Source of the DNA: an uncultured Myxococcales bacterium
GTDB lineage: Bacteria; Myxococcota_A; Polyangia; Palsa-1104; JAEUJZ01
Assembly: GCA_937868485.1 (NCBI GenBank)
Contig: CALMML010000333.1
Span: forward strand, 1 to 57,892
DNA length: 57,892 bases
Direction: 5' to 3'
The position numbers and the translations under genes are program-made. Below are positions 17,675 to 26,067 of the stretch, piece after piece. The notes beneath the pieces are model-generated. The model had not been told where the DNA came from. It worked only from the letters and a program-made list of their open reading frames with translations, and made no database searches. Each line of letters begins with the position of its first letter. Positions within the stretch are counted from its first letter, which is position 1.

Positions 17675-18646
17675 ATGTCGATTTATCTGGTCACGGGTGG
17701 CTGCGGCTTTATAGGCAGCAACCTCGTCCATGCGCTGGTTGCTCAAGGCGAGCAGGTGCGCATCCTCGATAACCTAGCGACCGGAAGGCACAAAAACGTC
17801 GCCAAGCTGCTGTCGGATAGGCCCGGCCAAGTCGAGCTATGGCGCGGTGACATTCTCGACGGTCCGCTGCTGGATCGGGTGATGCGCGACGTAGACTACG
17901 TGCTGCACCTTGGGGCGATGCCGTCTGTGATCTGGTCGGTGGAAAACCCGATCCTGTGTGATCGCATAAACTCCGGCGGAACCTTGCAGGTGCTGGAGGC
18001 TGCGAGGCGGCAAGGGAAGGTGAAGCGGGTGGTGATTGCCGCATCCTGTGCCGCATACGGGGACTTACGACCTGCCGAGGCCAAGCGCGAAGACCATGAG
18101 CTGTCGCCGCAGTCTCCGTATTCCGCCGCCAAGCTGGCAAGCGAGCACCACGGCGTGGTCTACAGCCGAATCTACGGCGTCCCGACGGTGTCGCTGCGCT
18201 ACTTCAACATCTTCGGTGTTCGGCAAGACCCGACGTCGCAGTATGCGGCGGTGATTCCGAACTTCGTACGCGCGGTGCTGCAAGGCCGTCGCCCCAAGAT
18301 CTTCGGGGACGGGCTGCAGTCGCGCGACTTCTGTTACATCGACAACGTGGTGTCGGCCAACCTGCTGGCCTGTAGCGCCCGTGCCGAGCAAGTCGCTGGC
18401 CAGATCATCAACATCGGCTGCGGAACCTCGGTGACGCTGCTTGAGCTTGTGGCAGAGCTGGGCAAGCTGACGGGCCGCACCATCGAGCCTGAGTTTCTGC
18501 CCGCCCGCGAAGGAGAAGTGCGCTACTCCTTGGCGGACATTGGCAAGGCCAAGGCGCTGCTGGGTTATGAGCCACTGGTGCGCTTTCCCGAAGGTCTGGA
18601 ACGCACCCTGCGCTGGTTTGCCGACCGTGCCGAGGACGCAGCATGA
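17675..18646 (+). CDS. NAD-dependent nucleotide-sugar epimerase (extended SDR, WbpP/GalE-like)
   Basis: A 323-residue extended short-chain dehydrogenase/reductase. The NAD-binding motif TGGCGFIGSNL is at residues 7-17, with catalytic YSAAK (Tyr/Lys pair) after AASCAAYGD. The segments LRYFNIFGVRQDPTSQYAAVIPNF and GDGLQSRDFCYIDNV are typical of UDP-sugar 4-epimerases, closest in pattern to UDP-N-acetylglucosamine 4-epimerases of the WbpP group. It acts in the cytosol on a precursor for surface polysaccharide or lipopolysaccharide. The ATG at 17675 is chosen because it starts the Rossmann strand directly. The stop overlaps the yicC start (ATGA). Exact sugar specificity is not decided. Confidence 0.82.
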   Translation: MSIYLVTGGCGFIGSNLVHALVAQGEQVRILDNLATGRHKNVAKLLSDRPGQVELWRGDILDGPLLDRVMRDVDYVLHLGAMPSVIWSVENPILCDRINSGGTLQVLEAARRQGKVKRVVIAASCAAYGDLRPAEAKREDHELSPQSPYSAAKLASEHHGVVYSRIYGVPTVSLRYFNIFGVRQDPTSQYAAVIPNFVRAVLQGRRPKIFGDGLQSRDFCYIDNVVSANLLACSARAEQVAGQIINIGCGTSVTLLELVAELGKLTGRTIEPEFLPAREGEVRYSLADIGKAKALLGYEPLVRFPEGLERTLRWFADRAEDAA

Positions 18647-19551
18647 ACAGCATGACCGGTTTTGGGGGGGCCAAAGGCGAAGTCCTGGGCCGTCACTTGT
18701 CTGTCGAAGTCCGTAGCTTCAACCATCGCTTTCTGGAGGTGAAGCTGCGGCTGCCGTCGGGCCTGGCCGATCCACTGCTCGATCAGCTCTTGCGGGAAGT
18801 GGTCCGCAAGAAGGTCCATCGCGGCAGCTTGGTGATCACGGTCAGTGAGAGCGCAGCAAAGACAGCCACCGCCGGGCTACGGCTCGATCGGGAGCTGCTG
18901 CGCGCCTACGCCGAGTCGGTCAGCACAGCGGCCCGCGAGCTGGGTCGAACGGACGAGCTGCGCGTGCAGGACGAGCCGCAGCTGCTTCAGTTTGTGCTGT
19001 CGCAGCCGGGGGTGCTGATGGCCGGTGACTCGCTAATGAGCGGTGCCGAAGAGTACCTGACCCAGTTTGCGCCGCTGCTGGAGAGCGCGCTGGAGAAGCT
19101 CGACAAGAGTCGCGCCCGCGAAGGGGACGCGCTCAAGGCGGATCTGCTCGGGCGGCTTTCGACGATCTCGCGGCTGCGGGAAGAAGTCGCCAAGATGACG
19201 GCGCTCACCCCGGAACAGCAGAAGCGACGACTTGGCGAGCGGCTTCAGCGACTGCTGGATGGCCAGGCACCGATCGATCAGCAGCGGCTGGCGCAGGAAG
19301 TGGCGCTGTTTGCCGACCGCATCGATGTCAGCGAAGAGCTGACCCGACTGCGTGCGCACCTTGACGAGTTTGTTCGCCTATGCGAAAGCCAAGCGCCTGT
19401 CGGTCGACAGCTCGACTTCCTGATGCAAGAGATGAACCGAGAGGCCAACACCTTGACCTCCAAAGCGCAGTCGGCAGAAGTCGCTGCCCGCGTCGTAGCG
19501 ATGAAGGCGGAGCTAGAGCGACTCCGCGAGCAGGTTCAAAATGTGGAATAG
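18643..19551 (+). CDS. yicC: YicC-family endoribonuclease
   Basis: A 302-residue YicC/YloC protein. The N-terminal signature MNSMTGFG and VEVRSFNHRFLEVKLRLP, and the C-terminal DUF1732 motif QLDFLMQEMNREANTLTSKA, are both intact. Members are RNA endonucleases that promote degradation of certain small RNAs (RyhB in E. coli). The yicC-remA-gmk order seen here is widely conserved. The start overlaps the epimerase stop by 4 nt. Confidence 0.9.
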   Translation: MNSMTGFGGAKGEVLGRHLSVEVRSFNHRFLEVKLRLPSGLADPLLDQLLREVVRKKVHRGSLVITVSESAAKTATAGLRLDRELLRAYAESVSTAARELGRTDELRVQDEPQLLQFVLSQPGVLMAGDSLMSGAEEYLTQFAPLLESALEKLDKSRAREGDALKADLLGRLSTISRLREEVAKMTALTPEQQKRRLGERLQRLLDGQAPIDQQRLAQEVALFADRIDVSEELTRLRAHLDEFVRLCESQAPVGRQLDFLMQEMNREANTLTSKAQSAEVAARVVAMKAELERLREQVQNVE

Positions 19552-19563
19552 CGGAGTCTCGTC

Positions 19564-19872
19564 GTGCGACTAGTCAACATCGGATACGGCAACGCAGTGG
19601 TCGCCGAGCGAGTCGTGGCGATCGTGAGCCCAGAGTCTGCCCCCATGAAGCGGTTCAAAGAAGAAGCGCGCAAGGCGGGACGGCTGATCGATGGGACGCA
19701 AGGGCGGCGAACCCGCTCGATCCTCATCACGGACTCAGACCATATCGTGCTGTCTGCCCTGCAAACCGAGACGGTGGCAGAGCGACTGGAGCGCGGTGGT
19801 GTCGGGGCAGCAGGAGCCGGGAGCACCTCGCTATCCGGGGACGCCGAGGTGGGCACGCGCGATGAGGTCTAA
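19564..19872 (+). CDS. remA: RemA/DUF370-family regulator
   Basis: A 102-residue protein with a GTG start, GGAG about 9 nt upstream. Residues 1-75 match the RemA/DUF370 pattern: [28 protein letters not shown], then [27 protein letters not shown]. RemA is a DNA-binding regulator of matrix genes in Bacillus and forms large oligomers. In other phyla its function is less known. The C-terminal 25 residues (Gly/Ala-rich, acidic) extend beyond the usual family end. It sits 12 nt after yicC and 3 nt before gmk. Confidence 0.85.
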   Translation: MRLVNIGYGNAVVAERVVAIVSPESAPMKRFKEEARKAGRLIDGTQGRRTRSILITDSDHIVLSALQTETVAERLERGGVGAAGAGSTSLSGDAEVGTRDEV

Positions 19873-19875
19873 GCG

Positions 19876-20556
19876 ATGAGCACGTCGCCGTGCGGCTTGC
19901 TGATGGTGGTGTCGTCCCCATCGGGAGCAGGCAAGACCACGCTCTGTCGAAGGCTGCTCACCGAGCACCCAGAGCTTACGTTTTCCGTTTCGTATACGAC
20001 GCGCCCCGCGCGACCGGGTGAGCGGGACGGCAAAGACTATCACTTCGTCAGCGATGACACCTTCACGCAGATGGTCGAAGCCGGAGCCTTTGCCGAGTGG
20101 AACTGGGTGCATGGTCGCCGCTACGGAACCGGCCTAGAGACGGTCCGTCAAGCGCTCGCCCAAGGACGTCGCATCCTGCTCGACATCGACTATCAAGGGG
20201 CCGCACGCATCCTCGCGGTGTTTGCCGACTCGGCGCGACTCGTCTTTATCCTGCCTCCGTCGCTCGCAGTGCTGGAGTCGCGGCTGCGTGGACGACAGAC
20301 CGACAGCGAAGACGTCATCACGACGCGGCTCAACAAAGCGCGCCACGAGGTCGGCCAGTACCCGATGTACCACTACTTGGTGCTAAACCGGGAGCTGGAA
20401 GCAGGCTATCGGGAGCTACGCGCCATCTATCAGGCGGAGCTGGCTCGTGCCGAGGGTCGAAGCGCCCCGGAAGACGATGCAGCGCTCGCACACTCCTGTC
20501 TGACCACGGAACGCGGCGCACTGGCCGAGCGGCTGCTGCAAGGCGACGAAGCGTAA
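19876..20556 (+). CDS. gmk: Guanylate kinase
   Basis: A 226-residue guanylate kinase converting GMP and ATP to GDP and ADP. The P-loop SSPSGAGKTTL is at about residues 13-23. GMP-binding residues occur in SVSYTTRPARPGERDGKDYHFV and the GAFAEW and YGT segments. The core is of normal length, with a C-terminal tail of about 25 residues. It is third in the conserved yicC-remA-gmk set; no rpoZ follows. Confidence 0.93.
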   Translation: MSTSPCGLLMVVSSPSGAGKTTLCRRLLTEHPELTFSVSYTTRPARPGERDGKDYHFVSDDTFTQMVEAGAFAEWNWVHGRRYGTGLETVRQALAQGRRILLDIDYQGAARILAVFADSARLVFILPPSLAVLESRLRGRQTDSEDVITTRLNKARHEVGQYPMYHYLVLNRELEAGYRELRAIYQAELARAEGRSAPEDDAALAHSCLTTERGALAERLLQGDEA

Positions 20557-20603
20557 CCCCGTCTCGATTTTCACACCTCGCACTGGTTGAAGACACAAAA
20601 GCC

Positions 20604-21479
20604 ATGGCTCTGATTCCTTATCGTGATGTTCCCGAGACCGATCAGCTCAAGCTCGACCCGCCGCTCCTTATCGGTGGTCAGGTTGCCGAGGAGTTTTACT
20701 GCGGTGACTTCAGCTGTGACTGTGCAACCGGCCATCTGCGCATCGCTGGCGTTGCGATGTCGGTGGACCTGGGCACGCTGCGGGTCGACTTCCTCGACAA
20801 CCAAGGGGGCGCGGTGCGGGAGTCGCTGCGCCGAAGCGTCCGCGAGACGCTGGGGAAAGGCGCCATCACGACGCTGCGCAAGCACTACGAAGACGTGCGG
20901 GGGTTTGGCAAAAACCTGCACTTTCGCTACGTCGACTGGTCGGGCGTAAAGCCCGGCGAGCTGGTGCTGTGGCAGCATGCCTTCCGCGCCGAAGGCATCC
21001 CGCTGTTCACGATGGGAGCCGACGAGTCCGCCGAGGGCCAAGGCGAGTCGAGCGAGCAGCAGCCGTCGCCGAAAGTCACCATCGGCCTACAAGACGCCTA
21101 CTGCATCGAGCCGAGGTGCGACTGCAAGCGCGTGGTCTGGACGGTGGTGGTCCCACAAGCTGGCAACACCGTGCAGAAGGTCGGCGTGGTGAACTACTCG
21201 CTGGTGAAGAAAGAGCCGGCGGTGCTGGAAACAGCCGGTGGCGTCGATCCAAACAGCCTGTTTGTGCTGGTGGCGAACCTTTTGTCGTCTCAGCCGCAGC
21301 TTGTGACGATGTATGAAAACCGCTATCGCTTCATGCGAGAGCAGATGTCGCCGCTGCTCGCTGCGCAGCGCCAGATGAAGAGCCAGACCAAGGCACGCCC
21401 GGTTGCGACGGCGAATCGCAACGAAGCGTGTCCGTGCGGCAGCGGCAAAAAATACAAGAAGTGCCACGGCGCGAGCTAA
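20604..21479 (+). CDS. SEC-C motif protein with two Cx3CxC motifs
   Basis: A 291-residue cytosolic protein. The ATG at 20604 lies 47 nt after gmk; a much longer in-frame extension into gmk is rejected because it would read gmk in another frame. The C-terminus is a SEC-C zinc-binding motif (ACPCGSGKKYKKCHG, residues 273-288). The body contains a motif twice: Y-C-GDFSC-D-C near residue 31 and Y-C-IEPRC-D-C near residue 167, each Cx4CxC in spacing. This suggests an internal duplication with two further metal sites. No enzyme family is recognised. SEC-C proteins often associate with SecB or ribosomes, which is only a hint. Confidence 0.72.
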   Translation: MALIPYRDVPETDQLKLDPPLLIGGQVAEEFYCGDFSCDCATGHLRIAGVAMSVDLGTLRVDFLDNQGGAVRESLRRSVRETLGKGAITTLRKHYEDVRGFGKNLHFRYVDWSGVKPGELVLWQHAFRAEGIPLFTMGADESAEGQGESSEQQPSPKVTIGLQDAYCIEPRCDCKRVVWTVVVPQAGNTVQKVGVVNYSLVKKEPAVLETAGGVDPNSLFVLVANLLSSQPQLVTMYENRYRFMREQMSPLLAAQRQMKSQTKARPVATANRNEACPCGSGKKYKKCHGAS

Positions 21480-21526
21480 GCGCGCGCCAGTGCGAAGGCC
21501 CAGCGCGGCCTGCAATCGGAGTCGAG

Positions 21527-21913
21527 ATGTACGTCGAGTTGGTTCGCGAGTACCGCTTTGAAGCGGCTCACTTTCTGCCCAAGGTTCCAGAGGGTCATCG
21601 CTGTCGGCGAATGCATGGCCACTCGTTCAAGATTGATGTGGTCATCGGTGGGCAGGCCGATGAAGACACCGGGTTTCTCATCGACTTCTACGATCTGGAC
21701 CGGGTGGTGCAGCCCGTGATCGACTCGCTCGATCATCGCCTGCTCAATGAAATTGCCGGTCTGGAAAACCCGACGAGCGAGCACCTGGGTCGCTACATCT
21801 ATGATCGACTGGCAGCGCAGCTTGCTGGGCTGTACTCGGTCACGGTGTGGGAGACGACGGACTCGCGCAGCATCTACTACGGACCGCAGGGTCCGGCGCA
21901 GCGCAGGAGCTAG
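21527..21913 (+). CDS. queD: 6-carboxy-5,6,7,8-tetrahydropterin synthase (QueD/PTPS family)
   Basis: A 128-residue PTPS/QueD protein for queuosine (7-deazaguanine) biosynthesis. Zinc ligands are H15 (AAHFL), H30 and H32 (HGHSF), and the catalytic Cys is C26 in HRCRRMHGH. The DTGFLIDF, LDHRLLN, PTSEHLGRYI and ETTDSRSIYY segments complete the signature. The ATG at 21527 has CGGAG upstream and gives the standard length; a frame-extended start at 21428 would overlap the SEC-C gene. A tetrahydropterin role outside queuosine cannot be excluded. Confidence 0.9.
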   Translation: MYVELVREYRFEAAHFLPKVPEGHRCRRMHGHSFKIDVVIGGQADEDTGFLIDFYDLDRVVQPVIDSLDHRLLNEIAGLENPTSEHLGRYIYDRLAAQLAGLYSVTVWETTDSRSIYYGPQGPAQRRS

Positions 21914-21915
21914 TC

Positions 21916-22767
21916 ATGACCGCAGCGTCTTCGCTTCGGGTGGTCACGCTCAATCTGTGGGGGGAACAAGGGCCACTGGAGCAGAGGCTGCGGCTGTGCA
22001 TCGACCAGCTTGCCGAGCTTTCACCCGACGTGGTGGCGCTGCAAGAGGTGCGACAGATTCCCGATCGGCTGCCCAATACCGCACAGACGCTGGCAAGCGC
22101 CTTGGGTCTGTCGTTTGTGTTTGCACCGGCGACTGACTGGGGTGGCGGAACCGAGGGACTGGCGATCCTGTCGCGGCATCCGATCGGACAGCATCAGCAC
22201 CACGAGCTACCGCAGGTACGTCCCGACGAGCGCCGGGTGCTGCTGTGGGCCGAAGTGACAACGCCGCACGGACCGGTGCTGGCCGCGACCACGCACCTGC
22301 ACTACCGGATGACCGATGGCATGGCGCGCGAAGAGCAAGTCGAAGCGGTCGATCGGCTGCTGAAAGAGGCGGCGCAGCGGCTTCCAAGTGGTCCGAAGCT
22401 GACCGTGCTGATGGGCGACTTCAATGCGACGCCGGACAGCGATGAGCTGCGCTTTCTACGTGGGCTGCACAGCCTGGCCGGACGGCGGACGTACTTCCAA
22501 GATGCGTTCCTGTGCGCAAGCGATGGACCCACCGGCGAAGGCTTTACCTGGTCGCGGCGCAATCCCTACACCCAGCGACTGCGCTTTCTGCAAAACGATC
22601 GCAGGCTTGATTACATCTTCGTAAGCCCTCCCAGCCGAGACGGACGTGGCGTGGTCCACTCATGCCGCATCGTGCTCGACCGTCCGAGCCCCGATGGCGT
22701 CTTCCCGAGCGATCACTTTGGTCTGTTCGCAGAGCTACAGCTCTGTCCCTTCCCCACCGCCAGCTAG
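21916..22767 (+). CDS. Endonuclease/exonuclease/phosphatase-family protein
   Basis: A 283-residue EEP-superfamily hydrolase. The four family blocks are in order: VVTLNLWGEQG, VVALQEVRQ (Mg-binding Glu), VLMGDFNATPDSDE (catalytic Asp/Asn), and SDHFGLFAEL (catalytic His). There is no signal peptide, so it acts in the cytosol. The substrate (DNA, phosphoinositide or other phosphodiester) cannot be told. The start at 21916 follows the queD stop by 2 nt, with AGGAG overlapping the queD end, so the two are translationally linked. Confidence 0.85.
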   Translation: MTAASSLRVVTLNLWGEQGPLEQRLRLCIDQLAELSPDVVALQEVRQIPDRLPNTAQTLASALGLSFVFAPATDWGGGTEGLAILSRHPIGQHQHHELPQVRPDERRVLLWAEVTTPHGPVLAATTHLHYRMTDGMAREEQVEAVDRLLKEAAQRLPSGPKLTVLMGDFNATPDSDELRFLRGLHSLAGRRTYFQDAFLCASDGPTGEGFTWSRRNPYTQRLRFLQNDRRLDYIFVSPPSRDGRGVVHSCRIVLDRPSPDGVFPSDHFGLFAELQLCPFPTAS

Positions 22768-22815
22768 CGCCAAGTGGGTCCGACCATCTGTCTGTGACGA
22801 AACGATGACAAACTT

Positions 22816-23817
22816 GTGATCCCACCACGACAGGGAGCGCGGTTCACTGATGCAGTGACAAGCGCGTCCCTTTCCCTGGCAACCCTCGAAGCCTCTAGCG
22901 ATCTGCATGCCCTGCTGAGGCGGATCGATCCCGCGACATTCCGAGAGGACATCGAAGCCGATGCCCGCGCGCAGCTCGCTCGCATCGTCGATCGGGTTCG
23001 CACGCTGTGTGAGTCCTCGAAGAAGGACAGCAGCAGCACGAACGTGGCGCTCCAGAGCAAGCTGTCCCAGCTGGAAGCGGCGCTGCTTCGGGCGCAGCAG
23101 CACGAGTCCGAGTCGGCCCGGGCCTTTTGGGCGACGTTTCAGCGCGAAGTGCATCCAGCCTACGAAGCGCTGGCGGCCTGGCTGCGAAGCTGTGCCCTGC
23201 CCGCTCCGAGCCTGCGTCCGACCAACTACAGCCGCAACCTGTTCCATGTCAGCTCGGCGCTCACGGCACTGCTTGTCATTGCGATGGCACCGTCGCAGGC
23301 CTACATCATCGCAGCGGCAGCGGCGATCTGTCTGCCCGCGTGGACGCTGGAGTGGGCGCGCCGCAGAAGCCCCAAGCTCAACGAACGACTGATGGCGTTC
23401 TTTGGCAAGGTGGCGCACGTTCATGAGCGGCACCGGGTGAACTCTTCGACGTGGTATGGCACCGCGCTGCTTATCTTGGCGCTGACCAGCCAGCCTGCGG
23501 TGTCGGCGATTGCGGTGATGGTGCTGGGAGTCGGCGATCCAGTGGCTGCGCTCGTTGGACGACGCTTTGGTCGCACCCGGCTGCGGGCTGGACGTTCTCT
23601 CGAAGGAAGCTTGGGGTTTTTCGCTGCGGCAGCCGCCGTGTCCTTTGTGGTTGCGCTGCTGCTTTTGCCTGCGTCGCTCCCTGTGCAAGTGGGAGTCGCC
23701 GTGGTCGCCGCACTGACTGGCGCGATCGTCGAGATCTTTTCGACTCACATCGATGACAACCTGACGATTCCGCTGGCGGTGGCGCTGACCGTTTCGGTCA
23801 CGCTGGCGCTGCTGTAG
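22816..23817 (+). CDS. Dolichol/phytol-kinase-like (SEC59/DGK1-type) membrane kinase with N-terminal helical extension
   Basis: A 333-residue protein starting at GTG. Residues 1-130 are charged and helical, probably coiled-coil, and absent from typical family members. From residue 137 the membrane part begins with SRNLFHVSSALTALL. Later come VLGVGDPVAALVGRRFG, GRSLEGSLGFF, and GAIVEIF...DDNLTIPL, the conserved set of CTP-dependent dolichol/phytol/diacylglycerol kinases. About six TM helices follow. It likely phosphorylates a polyprenol, phytol or diacylglycerol in the inner membrane. Another gene in the window, at 42944, encodes an unrelated soluble DAGK-type kinase. Confidence 0.75.
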   Translation: MIPPRQGARFTDAVTSASLSLATLEASSDLHALLRRIDPATFREDIEADARAQLARIVDRVRTLCESSKKDSSSTNVALQSKLSQLEAALLRAQQHESESARAFWATFQREVHPAYEALAAWLRSCALPAPSLRPTNYSRNLFHVSSALTALLVIAMAPSQAYIIAAAAAICLPAWTLEWARRRSPKLNERLMAFFGKVAHVHERHRVNSSTWYGTALLILALTSQPAVSAIAVMVLGVGDPVAALVGRRFGRTRLRAGRSLEGSLGFFAAAAAVSFVVALLLLPASLPVQVGVAVVAALTGAIVEIFSTHIDDNLTIPLAVALTVSVTLALL

Positions 23818-23853
23818 ACGGGACGCCGAGCAGACAGCGCGCGCGACGCTGGC

Positions 23854-25482
23854 TTAGCGCTCTGCGTAGCGGTGCTGTTCGGCCACGATGCGAGCCAGCC
23901 ACGCCTTGGGAAGTCCGTAGTCCGGGTTGAGCGCCAGCGACTTTTCAAAGCAGACAATCGCGTTGGCGGTGTCTTCCGCTTGGTAGTAGCAGATGCCCAT
24001 GTTGCAGAACGTGACCGGATGCTCTCCGAACATGTCCATCGACAGCTGGTTATAGCGCAGCGCCTCTCGCGGACGCTTGAGCGACAGATAGACCCGGCCT
24101 AGCTCAAACGGCAGATCGCGTCCGAGCGGATAGAAGTTGGTCCAGGTGTTCTCCAGGCTCATCATCAGCTCGACACGCTGCGTCTCACTGAGGGTGTGCG
24201 CGTTGTCCAAGATGATCTTTTCGTAGTCGAAGAACACCTGCGGATCGTAGTGCGACAGGCGCATCAGCTCCATCACACCATCGAGCGGCAGGTTCGGCGC
24301 GGTCGTCCGCACGCTGTTGAGCAGGGTGTAAAAGTCGTACGGACCAAAGACATCCATGCTCGACCGGAATGCGGTCATGGTGTCGGCAAACTGCTCTGCC
24401 GATCCACCGATGATGTACGCCACGGTCTTGAGGCTCATCTGCCGCTGATTGGTCGCCAGATAGTGTCCACCGAGCGAGCGCACAAGCTGTCCCATCGCGT
24501 GATAGTTGGACATCGTGGACAGCGCACCGTGAAACTGCACGTACTGACCGTGGATGTAGAACAGCTCATCTTCGTGGGTGTAGCCCTTGTCCGATGACAG
24601 GATAAAGAGCCGATTCCCAGAGATGCGCGACAGCCGCCGGATGGTCCGCATCGCCCCCACTGGGAACACCAGCGTTGTGTCGCTGAGCCGGCCCTGATAG
24701 CCAGCCAGGACTTGCTCGATTGCGGCGTCTCCGTAGTAGCCGTCCGGCGAGATGGGCCGCATCTCCCAATCGAGATGGAAGTTCGACATCACCTCGGGAT
24801 TGACCAGCTCTTCTCCGATCGGCTCACTGTGGCGAGTCGTCACCAGACACTCATTGATCTTGCCGCCTTCGAACCGGAAAAAGTCCTGAAGCAGCGAATC
24901 AAAGATGTAGTTGGCCAGGACAATGATCGGGTTCTTGATCGACTCCTGAGAGAGCAGATCTCCCGACGGATAAAGCCGGATGTGCTCATCGCTTTCCAGG
25001 TCGAACAGACCCAAGTTCAGAACACCCTGCTCTACGTAGTCCTGAAACAGCTTCTGCTTGGCCCACGACTTGACGTTCGTCTCTGTGAAGTCGGTCATCA
25101 CAAAGCGAATGTCCAGGTGTTTGAGCGAAGAGCTGTTCTTGATGGCCAGGAACTTCTTCAGAAACAGATAGGAAAAGCGCCCGCGTCCGGCGGCCAGCTC
25201 GACGATGTAGATCGGCTGGGACGGATCGATGCGGCAGCTAAAGCGATCGCTCAGACAGTCACGTACGTACTGCCACACCACCTGTGCATAGGACTGCGCG
25301 ATGAACGGATTGCTGGTGACATAGGAAGGAACAATCCCAGAGTCCCAGGCGCTGATTCCTCTTTGTTCATAGAAGTCACGCGTGAGCTTCCACATGATCG
25401 ACTGCGAAAAGCGCTTCCCTTGTTCCAGAACGAACGGGGGTAGCTCGGCAGCCTCGGTGTTGTTGGTGTTCTCCTCACTCAT
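23854..25482 (-). CDS. SAM-dependent methyltransferase (NDUFAF7/MidA-like) with C-terminal TPR
   Basis: A 542-residue cytosolic protein. Residues 85-220 look like a class I methyltransferase: YIVELAAGRGRFSYLFLKKF is the SAM-binding motif I, RFVMTDFTE a second strand, and IIVLANYIFDSLLQDFFRF resembles the NEfFDALP block of the NDUFAF7/MidA arginine methyltransferase family. The C-terminus (about 455-535) holds two tetratricopeptide repeats (ELGRVYLSLKRPREALRYNQ, NMGICYYQAEDTANAIVCFEKSLALNP), suited to binding a protein partner. The start is supported by CGGAGAG about 9 nt upstream. The target protein is unknown. The gene is convergent with the kinase gene and divergent from the vWA gene. Confidence 0.7.
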   Translation of the reverse strand: MSEENTNNTEAAELPPFVLEQGKRFSQSIMWKLTRDFYEQRGISAWDSGIVPSYVTSNPFIAQSYAQVVWQYVRDCLSDRFSCRIDPSQPIYIVELAAGRGRFSYLFLKKFLAIKNSSSLKHLDIRFVMTDFTETNVKSWAKQKLFQDYVEQGVLNLGLFDLESDEHIRLYPSGDLLSQESIKNPIIVLANYIFDSLLQDFFRFEGGKINECLVTTRHSEPIGEELVNPEVMSNFHLDWEMRPISPDGYYGDAAIEQVLAGYQGRLSDTTLVFPVGAMRTIRRLSRISGNRLFILSSDKGYTHEDELFYIHGQYVQFHGALSTMSNYHAMGQLVRSLGGHYLATNQRQMSLKTVAYIIGGSAEQFADTMTAFRSSMDVFGPYDFYTLLNSVRTTAPNLPLDGVMELMRLSHYDPQVFFDYEKIILDNAHTLSETQRVELMMSLENTWTNFYPLGRDLPFELGRVYLSLKRPREALRYNQLSMDMFGEHPVTFCNMGICYYQAEDTANAIVCFEKSLALNPDYGLPKAWLARIVAEQHRYAER

Positions 25483-26067
25483 CGCACTCTCCGGGAATCC
25501 TTGGGAATGGGTGGTCCGGGGTCTATGGGAACCAATGGTTACAACAGTCGGATCGCCCTATCTTGTCATGGTAAGCGCGGAAAGGTACAGGCAAATTTTG
25601 TCTTTCCCTTTGCATGAAAAGCGCAGTGGATCACGAAGGGATTCCGCGACATTCCTACACGGGATCACATCAAACTTTCCGACGGGAACTCGCACAATTC
25701 CCATTCACCAAGCAGCGCAGACAGACTGTTTCACGGCGCGCGTAGGAACGACTCCTACAGCATTCCCAGAGGCCTCTACAGAGACACATGTGTGTGGATG
25801 TGAAGCAGCGTAAGGAGTCCTCACCAGATCGGCGATTGGCTGCGCATGTGCGGATAGGAAGACCACAAAGTTTCCGTCGGTAAGAGCATTCTAAGTGCGC
25901 CAAAGGAATGAACTTCTGATCTCATCGAAAATCTAGATTCAATCGCGATAGACGTTGTAAGGTCTTTGATACGATCGGGACAAAATACCTAGACCAGATG
26001 CACAGACCACTACGGAGGGGCCGTGGGGCTTTGCATAGATGAATTCTTGGGGCCAAGGAGAATCCAC
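25483..26067. other. Long divergent intergenic region
   Basis: About 585 bases between divergent genes, with AT content higher than nearby. It is rich in GATTCC, ATTCC and GGGAA words on both strands (for example near 25500, 25641, 25652, 25690 and 25760), like degenerate relatives of the tandem repeats at 33743 and 57817. The region must hold the promoters of both flanking genes; a unique assignment was not possible. AAGGAG at 26055-26060 is the ribosome site of the vWA gene. Confidence 0.4.
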
